A DNA stretch of 64,000 nt. Source: Ciona intestinalis. Lineage: Eukaryota > Chordata > Ascidiacea > Phlebobranchia > Cionidae. Below, in pieces: positions 21,401 through 34,133 of this stretch. Where the stretch lies: contig NC_020169.2 in NCBI RefSeq assembly GCF_000224145.3, positions 4,785,555-4,849,554 on the forward strand, given 5' to 3'. Numbering within the stretch: the first letter of the stretch is position 1; each line of letters begins with the position of its first letter. A program made the position numbers and the translations under genes. The notes beneath the pieces are model-generated. The model saw only the letters and a list, made by a program, of their open reading frames with translations, did no database searches and was not told where the DNA came from.

Positions 21401-24400
21401 GAAGCGGAGGACATTGCATCCGGGATTGATCTTCCAATTCATACAGATCGTGCCATTCATGCTGTGAAGCTGCAAGTGTCCAACAAACCAGAGAGCCCCG
21501 GTTCAAGTTTTGAGGAGGAAGGTTTTTACACGCGGAGAAAAGATTCGGCCGCAGTTTACCAGCCCCCTGTTGGTGATGTCGCTCTTACTCAGATATTTAA
21601 CCAGAAGCCAGGCAACACTGGAAGCAGAAATATAAAAAGGAAACCTGGAAACACTATCATGGTCACAGGTGGGAATATTAAAGTGTTAAGAATTCTGTAG
21701 TGTTTTGTAAAAAAGCGTTGGGTAGATGTACTTACTGCGTAGTGGGGAATACTTCGGTTTGTATCTTTATAACAACACAGAATTAAAATTATATCTTTCT
21801 GTTAGCACTATCTTTTAAAAGAGGGGTAATGGTTTAACTCTGGCCTACATTTCCGGTTTCATGACATTGTGCGCTGTAAAACCTAACCCACATAAATGTT
21901 CTGTAATATTAAGTCAAAAATAGTATAAGCCTAATGAGACTATGTTTTGGTACAATGAAAAAATGTTTTGTAGGCCAAGCTGGAATTGGAAAGACAGTGA
22001 TAACGAAGATGATCATTCAGCTCCTCCTGGATCAAACTCTTCTCCCTGATACTCAGTTTATCTTCAACATCAAACTCCGGGAGGTTGATTTTACAGTGAA
22101 GAGAAGTTTGGTAGAAACTCTTCTTCTACATTCTGGATGCGAGTGGGAAGACTTTAGAGAGCATGAGAAGATGATATATGATGTTTTACGGAAGAGTCCG
22201 GATGTTCTTGTTGTTCTGGATGGATTGGATGAAGCGGACACGGATGATTTCACTCAGGAGACGAGAAGATATGATCCGATGAAAGAAGAGAAAATATCGG
22301 GTCATCTCAAGAATTTGATCCGAGGAACCTTCCTCCCAAAAGCTCGCGTCCTCATCACTTCCAGGCCACGCGAAAGTCACCGCATCCACCCCTCCTGTCG
22401 TCCCGATTTAGTTCTTCGTGTGCTTGGTCTTGATAAGTCTGCACAGGAGGAATTAGGGCAACAGATCTGTGGAAAGATGTGGCCTAAAGTTCGTGAATAT
22501 ATCGAACAAAATCCACAAATACGAGTAATATGTTACGTGCCTGTTATGTGCATTCTCGCATTTCATGCTCTGTCTTGCTGCTTATCTAAAGGTCGCAGTG
22601 GAAGATTAAACAGTGTGACGAGCGTCCTTGAATTTGCTCTTAGTTGCTACATCCGATCCGATCATGTAGGGAGTGATGTTGACCTTCGGAAGCTATCCTT
22701 TCTTGCTTGGAGCGGATTCTTGAAGAGAAAGATCATCTTCAGTGAAGAGGACTTAAGGAGCGCTGGAATTGAAACTCGAGCGATTCAATCTTTCATCTGC
22801 ACAAAAGTTGGAGGTTATTCTGGACAGCTGAGGCTTCTTAACTGTGACAAGAAGAGTTGTTTTTCTCACCTAATTTGGCAGGAATTTTTCACAGCGATTC
22901 ATGCAATGTTTGTTATTTCTATGGAGGAGTTCAGAGAACATATTCACAGGTTTAAAAAAATGTTAAATTTATTTTGTTTTTTTCTGTGAAGTTTTGTAAA
23001 AAAAATGGTATAGTAACTAAAACATATTCAAACACAATATTCTCATGTCATTTATTGTACACAGATTTAAACATCAGAGGTGGGAAGTTGTAACACGTTG
23101 TATGTTTGGTGTATCAAGCAAACTTATCTCTCCTCGTATATCTGGGTTAATTGGCGACCACAATGTAGTTGATTTCGCTGCAAAACGAGATTTGTTGATG
23201 AACCTTGCAAAGAATTCAATGCACGCAACATCAACAACAACAGATGCTTCTTTGAAACTTTGTCGGATTTTCCAAGTTTGTGAGTGGACAAGAGAAGCCT
23301 GTGATGTCACAATCACAACCACTGTTGCATCACAATTGCCCCGTAAGATTGAGTTGGTTGGTCATATTCTTCCTAATGATGTCACAAACCTAATGCTGGT
23401 TGTCCGGTCAATAGAATATGATGTCATAATAGATATTCGATTCAACACATTATTTATAGGTGCTGCCATGCATCAACTTTTTGAAGAAATTTCAAAATGT
23501 CCGCGAGTAAAAGTAAGTTTAACTATGGATGTTTTTTGCTTTATAAATTGTTTGTATGTTTTATAAATTCTTCAAAAAATTGATATTAGTACTTTGAAAC
23601 TTTGAATATATGCTTTAATACCTATATATGTTTGTATACTTTAAGATATATATATCTATATGTATGTATTTTTTATAATTGATATTAATAGCATTCTCTC
23701 TTCTTCTGCTAAAACAGATAAGGAATTTGTATTTGTCCCGAAACAAAATAAAAAATTTGGATGCTGCAGTGTTGTCCAAATGTTTAAAAGGAGATGTGAA
23801 ACACTTGTATTTGGATAGAACTGGAATCACTGCTCTTGGATTACGTTACATCACTGATGGTATACTGCAGGGAAATAACAAGGTTGGGAACATTTTTGTT
23901 GTTTATTGTTATGTAATGTTTTTGAATGTTAAATACATCAAATTTTTATTCTGCTACCAATTTAAATTAACTAGGTAACATTTGTTTATACTTGATAGAC
24001 TTATGCACAGGCTTAAAAAACCAATGTTTTTTTACACAGAGTGTAATAAAGTTATAAAGCAATGTTTCCAGGTGGAGGAATTGAACTTAACTGAAGTTAA
24101 AATTACCACTGAAATGGCAACACTTCTTGCTGGATGCATTGAGAATATAGAAACTTTATTTTTACTCAAATGTAAATTGGATGAAACTGGAATCATAGCA
24201 CTGGCAAACGGAATTGCTGGAAGAAGTCAACCAGTAAGATAAATTTACTTTTATAAAGCTGAAGTATTTTACGCTTTATGTTTAGATTAATAGTGTAGAC
24301 TGTAGAGCTTAAGCCTTTAGCACCTATATTTTTACTTAATTTTGAAACATGTTTATTGGCTCTAAATATTCGTGATATGCCAGGTTTAAATTTAAACAAC

Positions 24401-25212
24401 TGAAAACTAGATTATAGGTCTATTGTACCATAACCCTAACACCCAGTGCATTTTTCCTGAACTGTTTACCTAAAAACTTGTTTTTCTCGGTTTTTAATCT
24501 TTAATAAAAACTTTATCTTTTAAGATGACAGAAGTTAACCTCCGTGGTAACAAGGTGTCAGATGCTGCAGCTCTTTCTCTTGCTCAGTGTGTGGGAAATA
24601 TACGGAGGTTTTACGTTCATGATTGCAACCTCGGTGTGGTTGGTTTACATTATTTGGCACGAGCAATAAGAGAACTGGAAGTCCCGGTAAAATGATTTTA
24701 TAAAATTAGATAGATTAAGTGATTAACCCTATGTCTTAAAGCTTCAGGATTGGTATGTCCACCACAATAACTTGGGGGATGCAGGTGCTGTACTTGTGGC
24801 AACTTGCATGCATAATATCACTGATGAAATTAGAATGGATGAGACCGGAGTTACAAAAGCTGGTTTACAAGCATTAACTGAAGCAAGGAACAAATTAACT
24901 CATGTAAGTTGTTGCAATGGTGAATGAAATTTTGACAATTAAATGTAATATCTGAAACCATACTCATATACTACATAATCTGAAACGTTCACAGGCTGTA
25001 TTATTTATCAATTTAAATGCAGAAATTTTTCTTGTATTTCTGTGTTATATTATAAAAAAGTAAATATGTAACTAAGAATAATTAAAATAGCCAATCATAT
25101 GAATATAAAACCCGTTGTACTCAAAATAAACTACCTTTTTCCTTGTTTTAAGAAACCTGAGATTCATCTTGGAAAAATTGAAGGTGTTGGCGATGTCACA
25201 CTGAATGATTGA
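18407..25212 (+). CDS. NACHT-LRR (NLR-type) receptor with RHIM-like motif
   Basis: Eighteen exons close into one frame of about 1003 residues: 18407-18460, 18639-18681, 18788-18843, 19042-19072, 19139-19185, 19241-19298, 19458-19543, 19883-19931, 20003-20055, 20980-21088, 21372-21668, 21974-22949, 23065-23512, 23718-23882, 24072-24233, 24525-24686, 24748-24903 and 25153-25212. Exons 2-9 are tiny, alternate phases 0/1 and encode an acidic, low-complexity N-terminus. Exon 10 carries QIENATVHIGDVHNHYYN, resembling an RHIM amyloid core. The NACHT domain begins near residue 295 with Walker A GQAGIGKT, Walker B LVVLDGLDEAD and a LITSRP sensor. Exons 14-17 are phase-0 modules of 156-165 bases, each coding two ribonuclease-inhibitor-type leucine-rich repeats. 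NLRs are cytosolic ligand-gated oligomerisation switches in immunity and cell death. No Death, CARD or Pyrin domain is recognisable. The 5' region is tandemly duplicated upstream, so additional first exons are possible. NACHT-LRR is certain; the N-terminus is less so. Confidence 0.9.
19565..19740 (+). mobile_element. tRNA-derived SINE in NLR intron 7
   Basis: The head reads GCCATGGCAAAAGGGTTTCC with a B-box-like GAGTTCAAGGC. The body contains GTGTTCTTGGGCAAGAAACT and TAATGGCGATTGCTCCAATC, then CAGTGGCCCC. It is on the plus strand, like the copy at 47812. Confidence 0.7.
20295..20757. mobile_element. non-autonomous hAT DNA transposon
   Basis: The left end CAGTGGTTCCCAAACTTTTT and right end CCCACTTTGGGAACCGCGG are the classic hAT terminal inverted repeats. 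GC-rich subterminal CGGCGCCAC / GGCGCACT motifs occur at both ends. The element is flanked by an exact 8-base target duplication CACTAGGT (20287-20294 and 20758-20765), the expected size for hAT. No transposase is encoded. It lies in intron 9 of the NLR gene, just before the exon with the RHIM-like motif. Confidence 0.93.
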
Positions 25213-25360
25213 TGAGGTCATAATGTGTTGATTATGCATCATGTGCGATGGTTTTATGGTTTATTTGACACAGAGAAACGAAGCTGCAACAAAACAATGA
25301 ACGAATACAGAACACAATCAATCTAACGTCTATGTGCGTTAAAATTTGTCCGTGACGTTT

Positions 25361-28300
25361 CTAGTCACTCTTGTGAACTTGGTTGTCAGCAACTCCTGGT
25401 TGTAGGAAGTCACGAAGTGTGTGGAGAGTGGGGTCGCTGAAACCAGCCAGAACCGGTTTGTTCAAGCCTGCTGTCTTCTCGTGCAATCTGTATATTGCAT
25501 TGTGAATTAACAATGAGTGCAATATCATATTATGTGATGTATAAGATATACAAAAACACATGTGCGTCATGCGTGTCTGGTGTTTTAAAAGACATTCATG
25601 TTATAACCTGATAGTGAGCATGAGTTGTATTGTATGAATACACCATGTGTACTTTAATCTATTTGAAAACACAATGTGAAATTTTATTTATTTGTTAATC
25701 ATACTCTTAAGATTAGATTTGTTTATATGTTTTGTTTAAAGTAGATATTTCTGTAAACTATAATGTATTTTACACTGCCTATTTAGTGTTTTAACTCAGC
25801 GATTTTTAGTTGTTCTTTTTATGCTCAGTGTTTTAACTATTTCTCACATTTCTACTTTTTGGGTACCCTTGTAGTATTCACCAGTGATTATTTTCATTGT
25901 ACTTGCCAAGTTAAAATTGTGCTGCAAACAATATACATACACAAATTCTAAGTTTGTTTATGGATTTTATATAATAATGTGATTGCACAGTACTTGTAGA
26001 AATGTATGCTGCATATAATTCAGAAACTAAACAACTGTTACAGATTAGGAGAGTAGTTCACTTTGGTTATGACATTTTTTTGTAAGATCAAAAGACCTAA
26101 ACTCCAGATATGTAATTATTGTAGCAGTTATTATAAGAAATACTACATTGCTTCTAAACAAAACTTGTGTTTCCAGATAAACAGCCTTACCTTGCAGCTT
26201 TATTTTCGTTTGTAGAATTTCCTCCAATATCAAGGACACGCCTTGCATCCTCTGTAGAGAAACAACAATGTAAGTATTATGAATCTGGATTTAACCGTAG
26301 GTGTTAAAGTGCTTCAGGGGTATTTGAAAAACTTTGACAAATCTGATAAAATTTCTGTAAAATGACAGACAAAACATAAGTTATTTTCAAAATAATATAA
26401 AATTTAATTTACTAGAAGTTAACGTGAACAATGTTATTACTTTTTCACTACATAAAACACATATTTTGTTGTTTCAGCAAGTTTACCTGTAAGATCTGAA
26501 GACTTGGTCTGCGGAACCCCACTTGTAGCCACCAAGTTCGCGACCGGGGGTATCACAGGGTATCCTCCCATCATCATAAACCTGTGTGTGATGTCATAAT
26601 CAAGCTTTTGTGATGTGAGTATGAGGATTTATAAAAATTTTGACAATATAATTAATAAATTGTTTTGGGTTTATATACCTAAATTATGTTAATTTCTGTA
26701 TATTGTTTATCTAACAATATATTAATTTCTGTAACACAAAACAAACAATTAAAGTGTAAACAGTTTTGTTAGAAAGCATTGAGCGAGCCTGGTGGTAAAA
26801 ATGTATACCTGCTACTTGGAGCAGTATTGCTTCTTGGTTGGGTTGCTTCTGTTGAATATTCTTGTGTGGGAAGCATGGAGTGTTGTGTGTATAAGGGTGG
26901 GGCACCTAGTACATGGACCTGGGTGGCAAGGTATAGGGTTAGAGCACAAATAGATAAAATGTAATAAGAAAAAAATAATGAATTAAGAATATAACTTACT
27001 TTAACCGTGTATGCTAACCACAGCCGTTATATAACACAGGTGTTCTGTTTACTTGTTAACCATTACAGTATTACAGGATTATTTTAAGAATGTATGAAAT
27101 ATATAAGAATAATAAATACCTGTCCTTGTGAAAGTCCCGCGCCCCCAAATATCATTGGTTGGCCTACTTGGTTTTGCATGAACATTGGTCCATTGGGACC
27201 AGGAGTTAGTAGGGCACCTCTCTGTGCAAGGTGTGGTGGAAGTGTCATTGAACCTGAGGTGGTTGTGTATGATTGAATGAAACTTATAGACAATTATTGT
27301 ATATAGCCCTATTTCTTTACCTTTAGTATTGTTTTCTTTGCGTTAGCCCATTATGTCACAATCAGCACTATTACTATTTAATGCCACGTGGTACAGTGGT
27401 GTTGTAATTACTCATTCATTCATACTTTCAGTATGTTTACAGTTGTTGTGTATATGTTTCCTTTACAATAGTTGTTTTGTTTCACACAACTCTACCTGCT
27501 TCTGAGACTCCGAGTTATCACAAAATTTAGTTTGTGGGTTATCATTTTCAGATTTTTTCGGTATGACAGTATGGACAACTCTTAAGGTATTATTGTGTTA
27601 TAATTACTTACCTGGTGGTATTGATTGGTTGCCGTACATGGGGTGTGTGGGTTGTACTTGTGGCATAGGGATCGTCATAACGTTTCCAATCTGTGGTGAT
27701 GATGTGCCTGGAACTGGTAGGTTTAAAATTAATGTTACTTTACATAGTGATAGTATATATCTGCTGAAGTCTATATCATTAATTCAATTTATGGCTACTA
27801 AATTTTTGTCTTTAAAAAATATTTATTTGCTAGAAGCTTTCTATTTTTTTTATTCAATAAAACTGTAATTTTAAACAGTGTTTCCATATTATTTCTCACA
27901 TCTAACGACACCCTACCTTCAGCTGAGGGTGTCTCTCTATGTGGAAACACTAAAGATCCATTACAATGCTCAAAGGTTTTAATGCACCGTGAGATTCTCC
28001 CACCTCGTGTGTTCTCAGTAACAGCATACAACCACGTGGTACCTTGACCCATTCGACGACGCTTGGGTTTTGGCTGGTAAGTCCAATCTAAGATGCGTGG
28101 TTACTTTTATAGGGTTTGCCGGTTACATGCGTGTCATTTATAGACACAGTCACACAAGTATAACATTTGTGGTGGGGTAATGGGCAAACTTTGGCCTCAA
28201 TCTCACATCATATTGTTGTCACGCTGCAGTACTAACAGCGTAGAATATACTGAACTATAAGTAAAATTATGTAATTCCAACCAACAGTGTGCTTACAAAG

Positions 28301-31300
28301 GTGAAAGGTTCATATATTTAATAAAATAAAAAGCCAACAAATGTTTGATAAAAGTCTCTGGTATAAACTGTTTAAATATAACTTTCATCTGTAGCATAAA
28401 CTCATCAATGATAATGCATCATCATTAACCTGGGTGTTCTTTCTTGTGATCGGCTTTAATTTTATCAGCTTGATCATAATAAGGTTGTTTCTGTGCTGCT
28501 GTCATTGAGTTCCATCTTTCACCAAGTCTAACACTAATATCTGCGTTGTTTAAACCTGGAACATTCATTCATAAAATCAAATACAACAAAGTTTCTCAGT
28601 AACACTAACTGTAAACAACATATAATATGGTGGGAGAACTTAATTTTCCCTAAAATAATTTAATGTACCCGGGTTATTTTTTGCATATATCGTTCTTTTC
28701 TGCCTGGCCCACACCATAAATGCATTCATTGGTCTTTTTATTTTATTCCTCTTAGCTAGTTTCTCCTCTTTTATCTTCTCCTCATCATTTTCTCCCTCCT
28801 CCTCCCACTCCTCCATAGGAGGATAAGTTCCACTTGGCTACGTACAATGATTAATGAACTATTAATATCTAAACTTACATTTCTGTAATATCTTAATCCT
28901 TACATCTTAAACACAAACACTTTATTTCCCTTGACCTGAAAACCATGTTTATTGATAAAAAAGTACATATCACCACTCTCAACACAAAGACTTTAAAAAG
29001 ATCTCATTTATCTTTGCACGACGAGGCAACGGTAATCATTACAACAATGTGTTCTGCATTATGCTGGAACCCATAAACTCTTGACTACAGACAGGCGCAC
29101 TGCAAGACGCGGACAATTTACCACACAAATACTTAAAATTCAATATAAACAGCACACACATATACCTGTGTGGACACAGATGGTGACACAACCCCATAAC
29201 CCCCACTGGTGCTTCCCCTGTACCCAGCTATCCCCATCTGAGGATTCCCCAATATAAGATTTGTGGATGGTTCCACTATCTCATACCTCAGTCCATCTCC
29301 ACCTGGCTGTTTATGTCATAATAGAAAATATATGATGCGTAAAACAATAAAACATGAAGTTTCTTGTTAGTTACAGTACAAACATGACATTCCATAATGA
29401 ATATGTAGGGTACAATTTTATCTCAATTTTTGGGTTAAAGATTAAAACCATCTTCAATTGTTAAAAGTTGGAAATAGACAGCAAATAAATGAAATGGTCC
29501 ACAGACACACTAATGCAAAAGTTTAAACTAATAGGAATACAATCACTGAATTGGGACCCGAGTCTACCGGCAACTCCCATAGGTAACACAAACCAAATGA
29601 CATTCTAGACAATACCCACAGTTACAGCTACGAGCTACCCCATTAAACATATATAATTCATATGTTTTACTTACCAGGGTACGAAAATATTGTCCACCTG
29701 GTCCAACTGCATATTGTGGAATGTATCCAGGTGCTGTCCTGTTTATAGTAAAAAGAACGATTAAACAAAATCATAACATCATTCATCAAGACATGTGTCA
29801 TTAAAGGAACCCAAAACTCACCCAAAATGTTGATTATATGACTGTGTGTAGCCTAGGCTTGAATTCTGGGATGGGTAAGCTACATTTGAAGCAACACTTG
29901 GATCTAAAGTAAAAAAAGACAGTTAAAATTTGTATGCTAAGATGTCATACTAAGCACACATAATATATCAGATACCATGTACAACTTGTCCCTGAATCAC
30001 GGGTTGTTCATGTTGATACCATCCTGCATTTGATGCTGGCTGACTCTGATAACTTGTATGTTGTGGCTGACTGTATTCTACATAATCCTGCAAACAGACT
30101 CAATGAATCCTGCACTAACACTGCCTCTCATGCATTCTACCTGTGCCTGTGTGTAAGATCCCTGCACCTGACCCAATGTAATATCACTCATCTCTGTGTA
30201 TTCCTTCCCTGCCATTTCATGACCTGACTCGTCTGAATTATTGTTAGCATTCTTTTTCTTTCTCGAATCTGCAACGTCTTTCTTACATCACACAAACTTA
30301 TCTTAAACGGCTAGCTCAACTAGAAGTTTACTTATTATAATACACAACATTCTAATACACAACATTCACAGACACAGTACACTAAGTTACGTCACAATGA
30401 CGTAACTTCATGACGTCATACTTACCAAAGTCACCATGTTCGCCGATCTGCGGCTGTTCGTCCATGACGTCATTAGAAGTCGCGATGTTGTAACTGTAAA
30501 GAATCAATTCAAAGTATTGTTATGATATTATGACGTAATAATAACAATGATAAATACCTCGCAGCAACAATATCGCTCATCCCGCCATTCTTCCCAACTT
30601 CCACATTTGCAGGTTGGTTGACGTCATCAAGCATTGACGTATCGATGACGACAGCGGTCTCCTCCCCACCGTCAGCTTTCATAACGGTCACTTTCTGTGG
30701 GGCAAATTTGTTAAAAAGTTATTCGCGTTGTAACTTCATCGTCGAACCGTTGGTTGTCTTGCGTATGTTTCGCGTGGATCGTCTTCTTCTTGTATGATTA
30801 TGACGTCGTGTATTTCGTTGACTGTTTGCGCGACGTTGTTCGTCGACTTCTGAGACGCTAAACGTAATTTTGAATAAACTTATTTATCTTTGATTGGCAA
30901 TGACAGTCGTTATAACACGGATGTTCTGTTTCATACACCGCCTGCCCGCTTAAGAGTTACCACTTATGTAACATTGTGGGCAAATAATTTTAGTGGACCA
31001 CCGGTTTAAAAGTGAAAGGCAATTGCCGTTAGGAGGCCTAATTGCCCAAAGTCACAATGTTAGGCTTATTGAGCCTCTAACCCTTAAACTGCGAGTCGAA
31101 AGCATACCCGGCACTCATTTTGCTATGGCGTCTTAATCATGACCAAGTGCACTAAATGAACCCGAACACCCCACACTTACCCTTTACCCTGCCATCATCG
31201 CTTGAAGTCGCAACTTGCTTAGGATAGGCAGTTCCCGCAACCGGGGAATTCCCCTGAGTAGACACACCACTAACCGAACCATTCGCGTCAACAACACGCT

Positions 31301-33584
31301 CGTCATCAACCCTTCTTCCACTTCTAGCGGAATCATTGTGTTTTCTCGACTCCTATTAAGTTATGTAACTAACTACGCAACTGAAACTGCAGTTTTGGAT
31401 TTAAAGTACAGAATATGAGCATACTAGACCTGTGTAAACGTAAAGTTTACGTATAAGGTATAAACATACTTTGAGTTCGTATACCCTCAGGCAACATTAT
31501 ACGGTCACCTTATCGACCCAGCGGTGGTCAGAATCCAATGGTTGGCAAACATTGAGGTCGTGTCTGCTTATCTGATATACCCATCGTTGTTTCTGTGTGA
31601 TCTCTACTCTTATGAATAACTTTGCCAAACAAGTGGACTTCTTAACCAACACGCGCACATAAGGACTAGTTTAACCCTTACAAAAATATATTTTGATATC
31701 TTATGAAATGTGGTAATGTCTGACCACACGCTGCAGTGCTACACCCATACGCGCTGACCAGGATACACCCGTTTCCTAAGCAGGAAATTTAAACTAACTG
31801 CAACGCCCATGATATTTATTCTACAACCGTCCGTAACCTAACTTTATACCTCATTTTCGTATAGGAAATGCTATATATAAGATAGCTGGACTATTAACAA
31901 TGAAACGCCGTATAAACTAATACTCTGCCGAACTTTGCCTAAAGCAGTTGCTAATATTATATTGTCAACAACAGAGCGCCAGTTACGCAGAAACTGATTT
32001 ATAAATCCTATCTAATACAAACGCCCGATAGCACTTTCTGTGAAAAATTACGCCTTATTCAGCACAGCTGCATTGCAAATTAGCAACATTGTTCTCCAAA
32101 CCCCACCGTACTATCCTTTTAATAGTTTAGAATTGCTATAAATATGATCTGTCCCACTGGCACATACGTTTAATGAAACCACTAACTCAACACGATGAAA
32201 ACTTAACAGTAAATGAGCCACAGCCTTTTCAACGTATCAGAGTTCAGTTGACGCCTCGCTCTATTTGCTTTGAATAGCATGAAACAGTATATTGTATTGG
32301 ACTATTGGAGTCAACGAGACGCAGCGTTACCACTTTATTTCTCTTTACCGACAAATATTGGCTTACAAAGCCATGTAAGTGAAATTCTAGTACGAATACA
32401 GTTCGCAAAGCATTTAATTTCCTGTGTATTTCTCAGTTTTCCGCGTCATTTCTTGTACATTAGTTCCGCAGTGCATTCTATGCGCGTATCAAACGACATC
32501 CTCATCTCTATCGTATTACACGTGGTTGTCGCCTGGTTTTATCGGTTTGTGTACCAGAGCCAGAAACCATACGAAATGGCGCCGTATTTGCGCAGGACGA
32601 TAACCTACATTCTGTAACAGCTATTCCAAGTGTGAGAAAACAAAGGTGTGATGGTGACTTCCGGGAAGTGTCTTTTCCTTTCCAACCACCAAACACTTTT
32701 GCAAGTTACTCTCTTTTAATAGTTTGTATATTTATATATTATAGTAGGGTGGGGAAAGATGGGACATCGTTTTAATCTATTTTCTCGTTGCATTTAAAAA
32801 TAATCAAAAGAATTATAAAACCATATCCCCACGACTCCGTTGTCCGAAAGACTGTTGTTAACCATTTAAAACACTATCAGGATGTTTGAATATTATGTGC
32901 TAAAGGTGTCCATCTTCCCCTATACAGTCACAGTACTATAGGTTGGATTGGTTGGGGTCATAATATATCTGCCATCTGTGCAACGGGCAATGTTTAAACG
33001 TCCATTCCTGAACGACTTGTGTTGAGCGTGTTTGTATAGTGTGATACATAAAACTTTGGATTGGTACCAAAACTCGGGATTCGGAACTTAACTGTTTTAT
33101 AGTTTGTAGTTTCGCTGTTAGACTTACCCGCTTTCCAGTTGTCCCTTTGCTTGATTTTGTTTTCGAACGGCCGGATTTCGATTTCGATCCACTCTTCTTC
33201 TTTACTATGCCATCTTCGCCAGTTTGTTTTGATGTTTCCCCTAAAGTTGGAATTATTTTGTTCTCACGTAATTAAATACGTAAGAAATAAGTAGACTACG
33301 GGTGATTTAAATATATGCCATATAGATTACACAGTTCTGTTAAAACAAAGCCATCGTAAAGCGCAAACCGCAGTACAATACGATAACAAATCTATATTTC
33401 GAATAATTGTGGCTACTGATAACCTTTTAGTCATAGACAGTATTGGTTTAATCGAGCATACGAAACAAAGAAAATTTAAATAGTTTTAATCATTTTAACC
33501 CAGTAAAAGGTTTTAACATAAACGCTCAGTTAAAAAACACTCATTACCTGTTGAATCGTCCACCTTATTGCCTGTAGGAATCAT
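25361..33584 (-). CDS. SOX-family HMG-box factor, SOX30/SoxH type
   Basis: Twenty exons join in phase into about 708 residues, in order: 33548-33584, 33128-33240, 31181-31352, 30748-30857, 30558-30694, 30426-30493, 30141-30268, 29976-30087, 29822-29903, 29675-29738, 29166-29306, 28669-28837, 28430-28555, 28043-28087, 27612-27707, 27120-27253, 26809-26918, 26487-26581, 26191-26251 and 25361-25487. The HMG box (about residues 421-500) begins [15 protein letters not shown] and continues [16 protein letters not shown] and [13 protein letters not shown]. It is followed by [12 protein letters not shown], which parallels the SOX30 extension WVYQPRP. SOX proteins bind bent AACAAT-type sites; SOX30 is a testis regulator in vertebrates. 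The box is interrupted by an intron at NPG|LNN. The N-terminus is basic ([12 protein letters not shown]) and the flanks are Gln/Pro/Gly-rich, as in activation regions. A SINE and a MITE sit in its introns. The HMG box is certain; the SoxH assignment is probable. Confidence 0.93.
30390..30810. promoter_or_regulatory. cluster of CRE-like TGACGT sites
   Basis: TGACGTAA near 30399, TGACGTCA near 30409, TGACGTCA near 30464, TGACGTAA near 30531, TGACGTCA near 30620, TGACGTA near 30636 and TGACGTCG near 30801 fall within about 420 bases across exons and introns of the SOX gene. CREB/ATF factors bind this core. Some lie in codons, so chance and coding bias are alternatives. Confidence 0.3.
30898..31135 (-). 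mobile_element. near full-length tRNA-derived SINE in SOX intron
   Basis: On the minus strand a tRNA-like head (CATGATTAAGACGCCATAGC then CTTTCGACTCGCAG) is followed by GACTTTGGGCAATTAGGCCT and GGCAATTGCC. It ends with the shared tail GTGGTAACTCTTAAGCGGGC, then GTATGAAACAGAACATCCGT and GTTATAACGACTGTC. It ties the head-only and tail-only copies elsewhere into one family. Confidence 0.8.
32742..32938 (+). mobile_element. small inverted-repeat DNA element (MITE), copy 4
   Basis: The left end is ATAGTAGGGTGGGGAAAGAT then GGGACATC. The right end is AAAGGTGTCCATCTTCCCCT, then a short insertion and TACTATA. The interior ATCAAAAGAATTATAAAACC and the central TTTAAAACACTATCAGGATG match the copy at 1011. 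It lies in the SOX intron between 31352 and 33128. Confidence 0.8.
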
Positions 33585-33642
33585 TTTATTTCAGTCACAA
33601 TAATTCAACAATGATCTTTACTTGCCACAATTGTACAAATAA

Positions 33643-34061
33643 TCAGCATTGCTTGTTAACATTAGCCATTTTTAAAATTAAACCAATTTTCTGGAATGTT
33701 AAAACAATGCCTTCATTGTGACGTGTGTTAAATTCGTAATAAAGGAAGCATTGTGCATTAATTTGGTTAGTTTTTTTCTGTAATTTGACGTTCTGCGGCA
33801 ATTTTATAAATATATGCTTGTATTCATTTGTAAAACGATTTGACTCGGTTTGGGATTGTACATGTGCGTTTTCGGGGTAGCATGGAATATAATATTTTGT
33901 GCCTGAAATACGGAATGGGTAAATGACGTGTTTTTCAACAAATCTGACTGGCAACATACTACTGACTTACATTTTGTGGGAGGGTGTTCATATTTTTCCA
34001 AGAATCCAGAGAAATTTAGGCTTTGGTTATTGCGGGGTTGAAATAATTTTAAATCGTCCAT
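33643..34061 (-). CDS. small two-exon gene, function unknown
   Basis: Two exons fit: 34061-33971 (ATG at 34061, donor AAAT|GTAAGT) and 33947-33643 (acceptor TTGCCAG, stop TGA). They give about 131 residues starting MDDLKLFQPRNNQSLNFSGF and containing VIYPFRISGTKYYIPCYPEN. The 23-base gap between 33971 and 33947 is too short for a normal intron, so the exact join is uncertain. A second possibility is that only one of the two overlapping frames is used. An in-frame open stretch extends upstream to about 34160 without another ATG. No known domain is recognised. The stop is 58 bases upstream of the SOX start codon on the same strand, which suggests a polycistronic pair or an extra 5' exon of the SOX gene. 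Confidence 0.35.
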
Positions 34062-34133
34062 GCGTAACCCTCTAAGCAATAAGAGGTTATAAACTTTCGT
34101 ACGAACATCAAGAAGTTGCCCGGTAAGTGTCAA

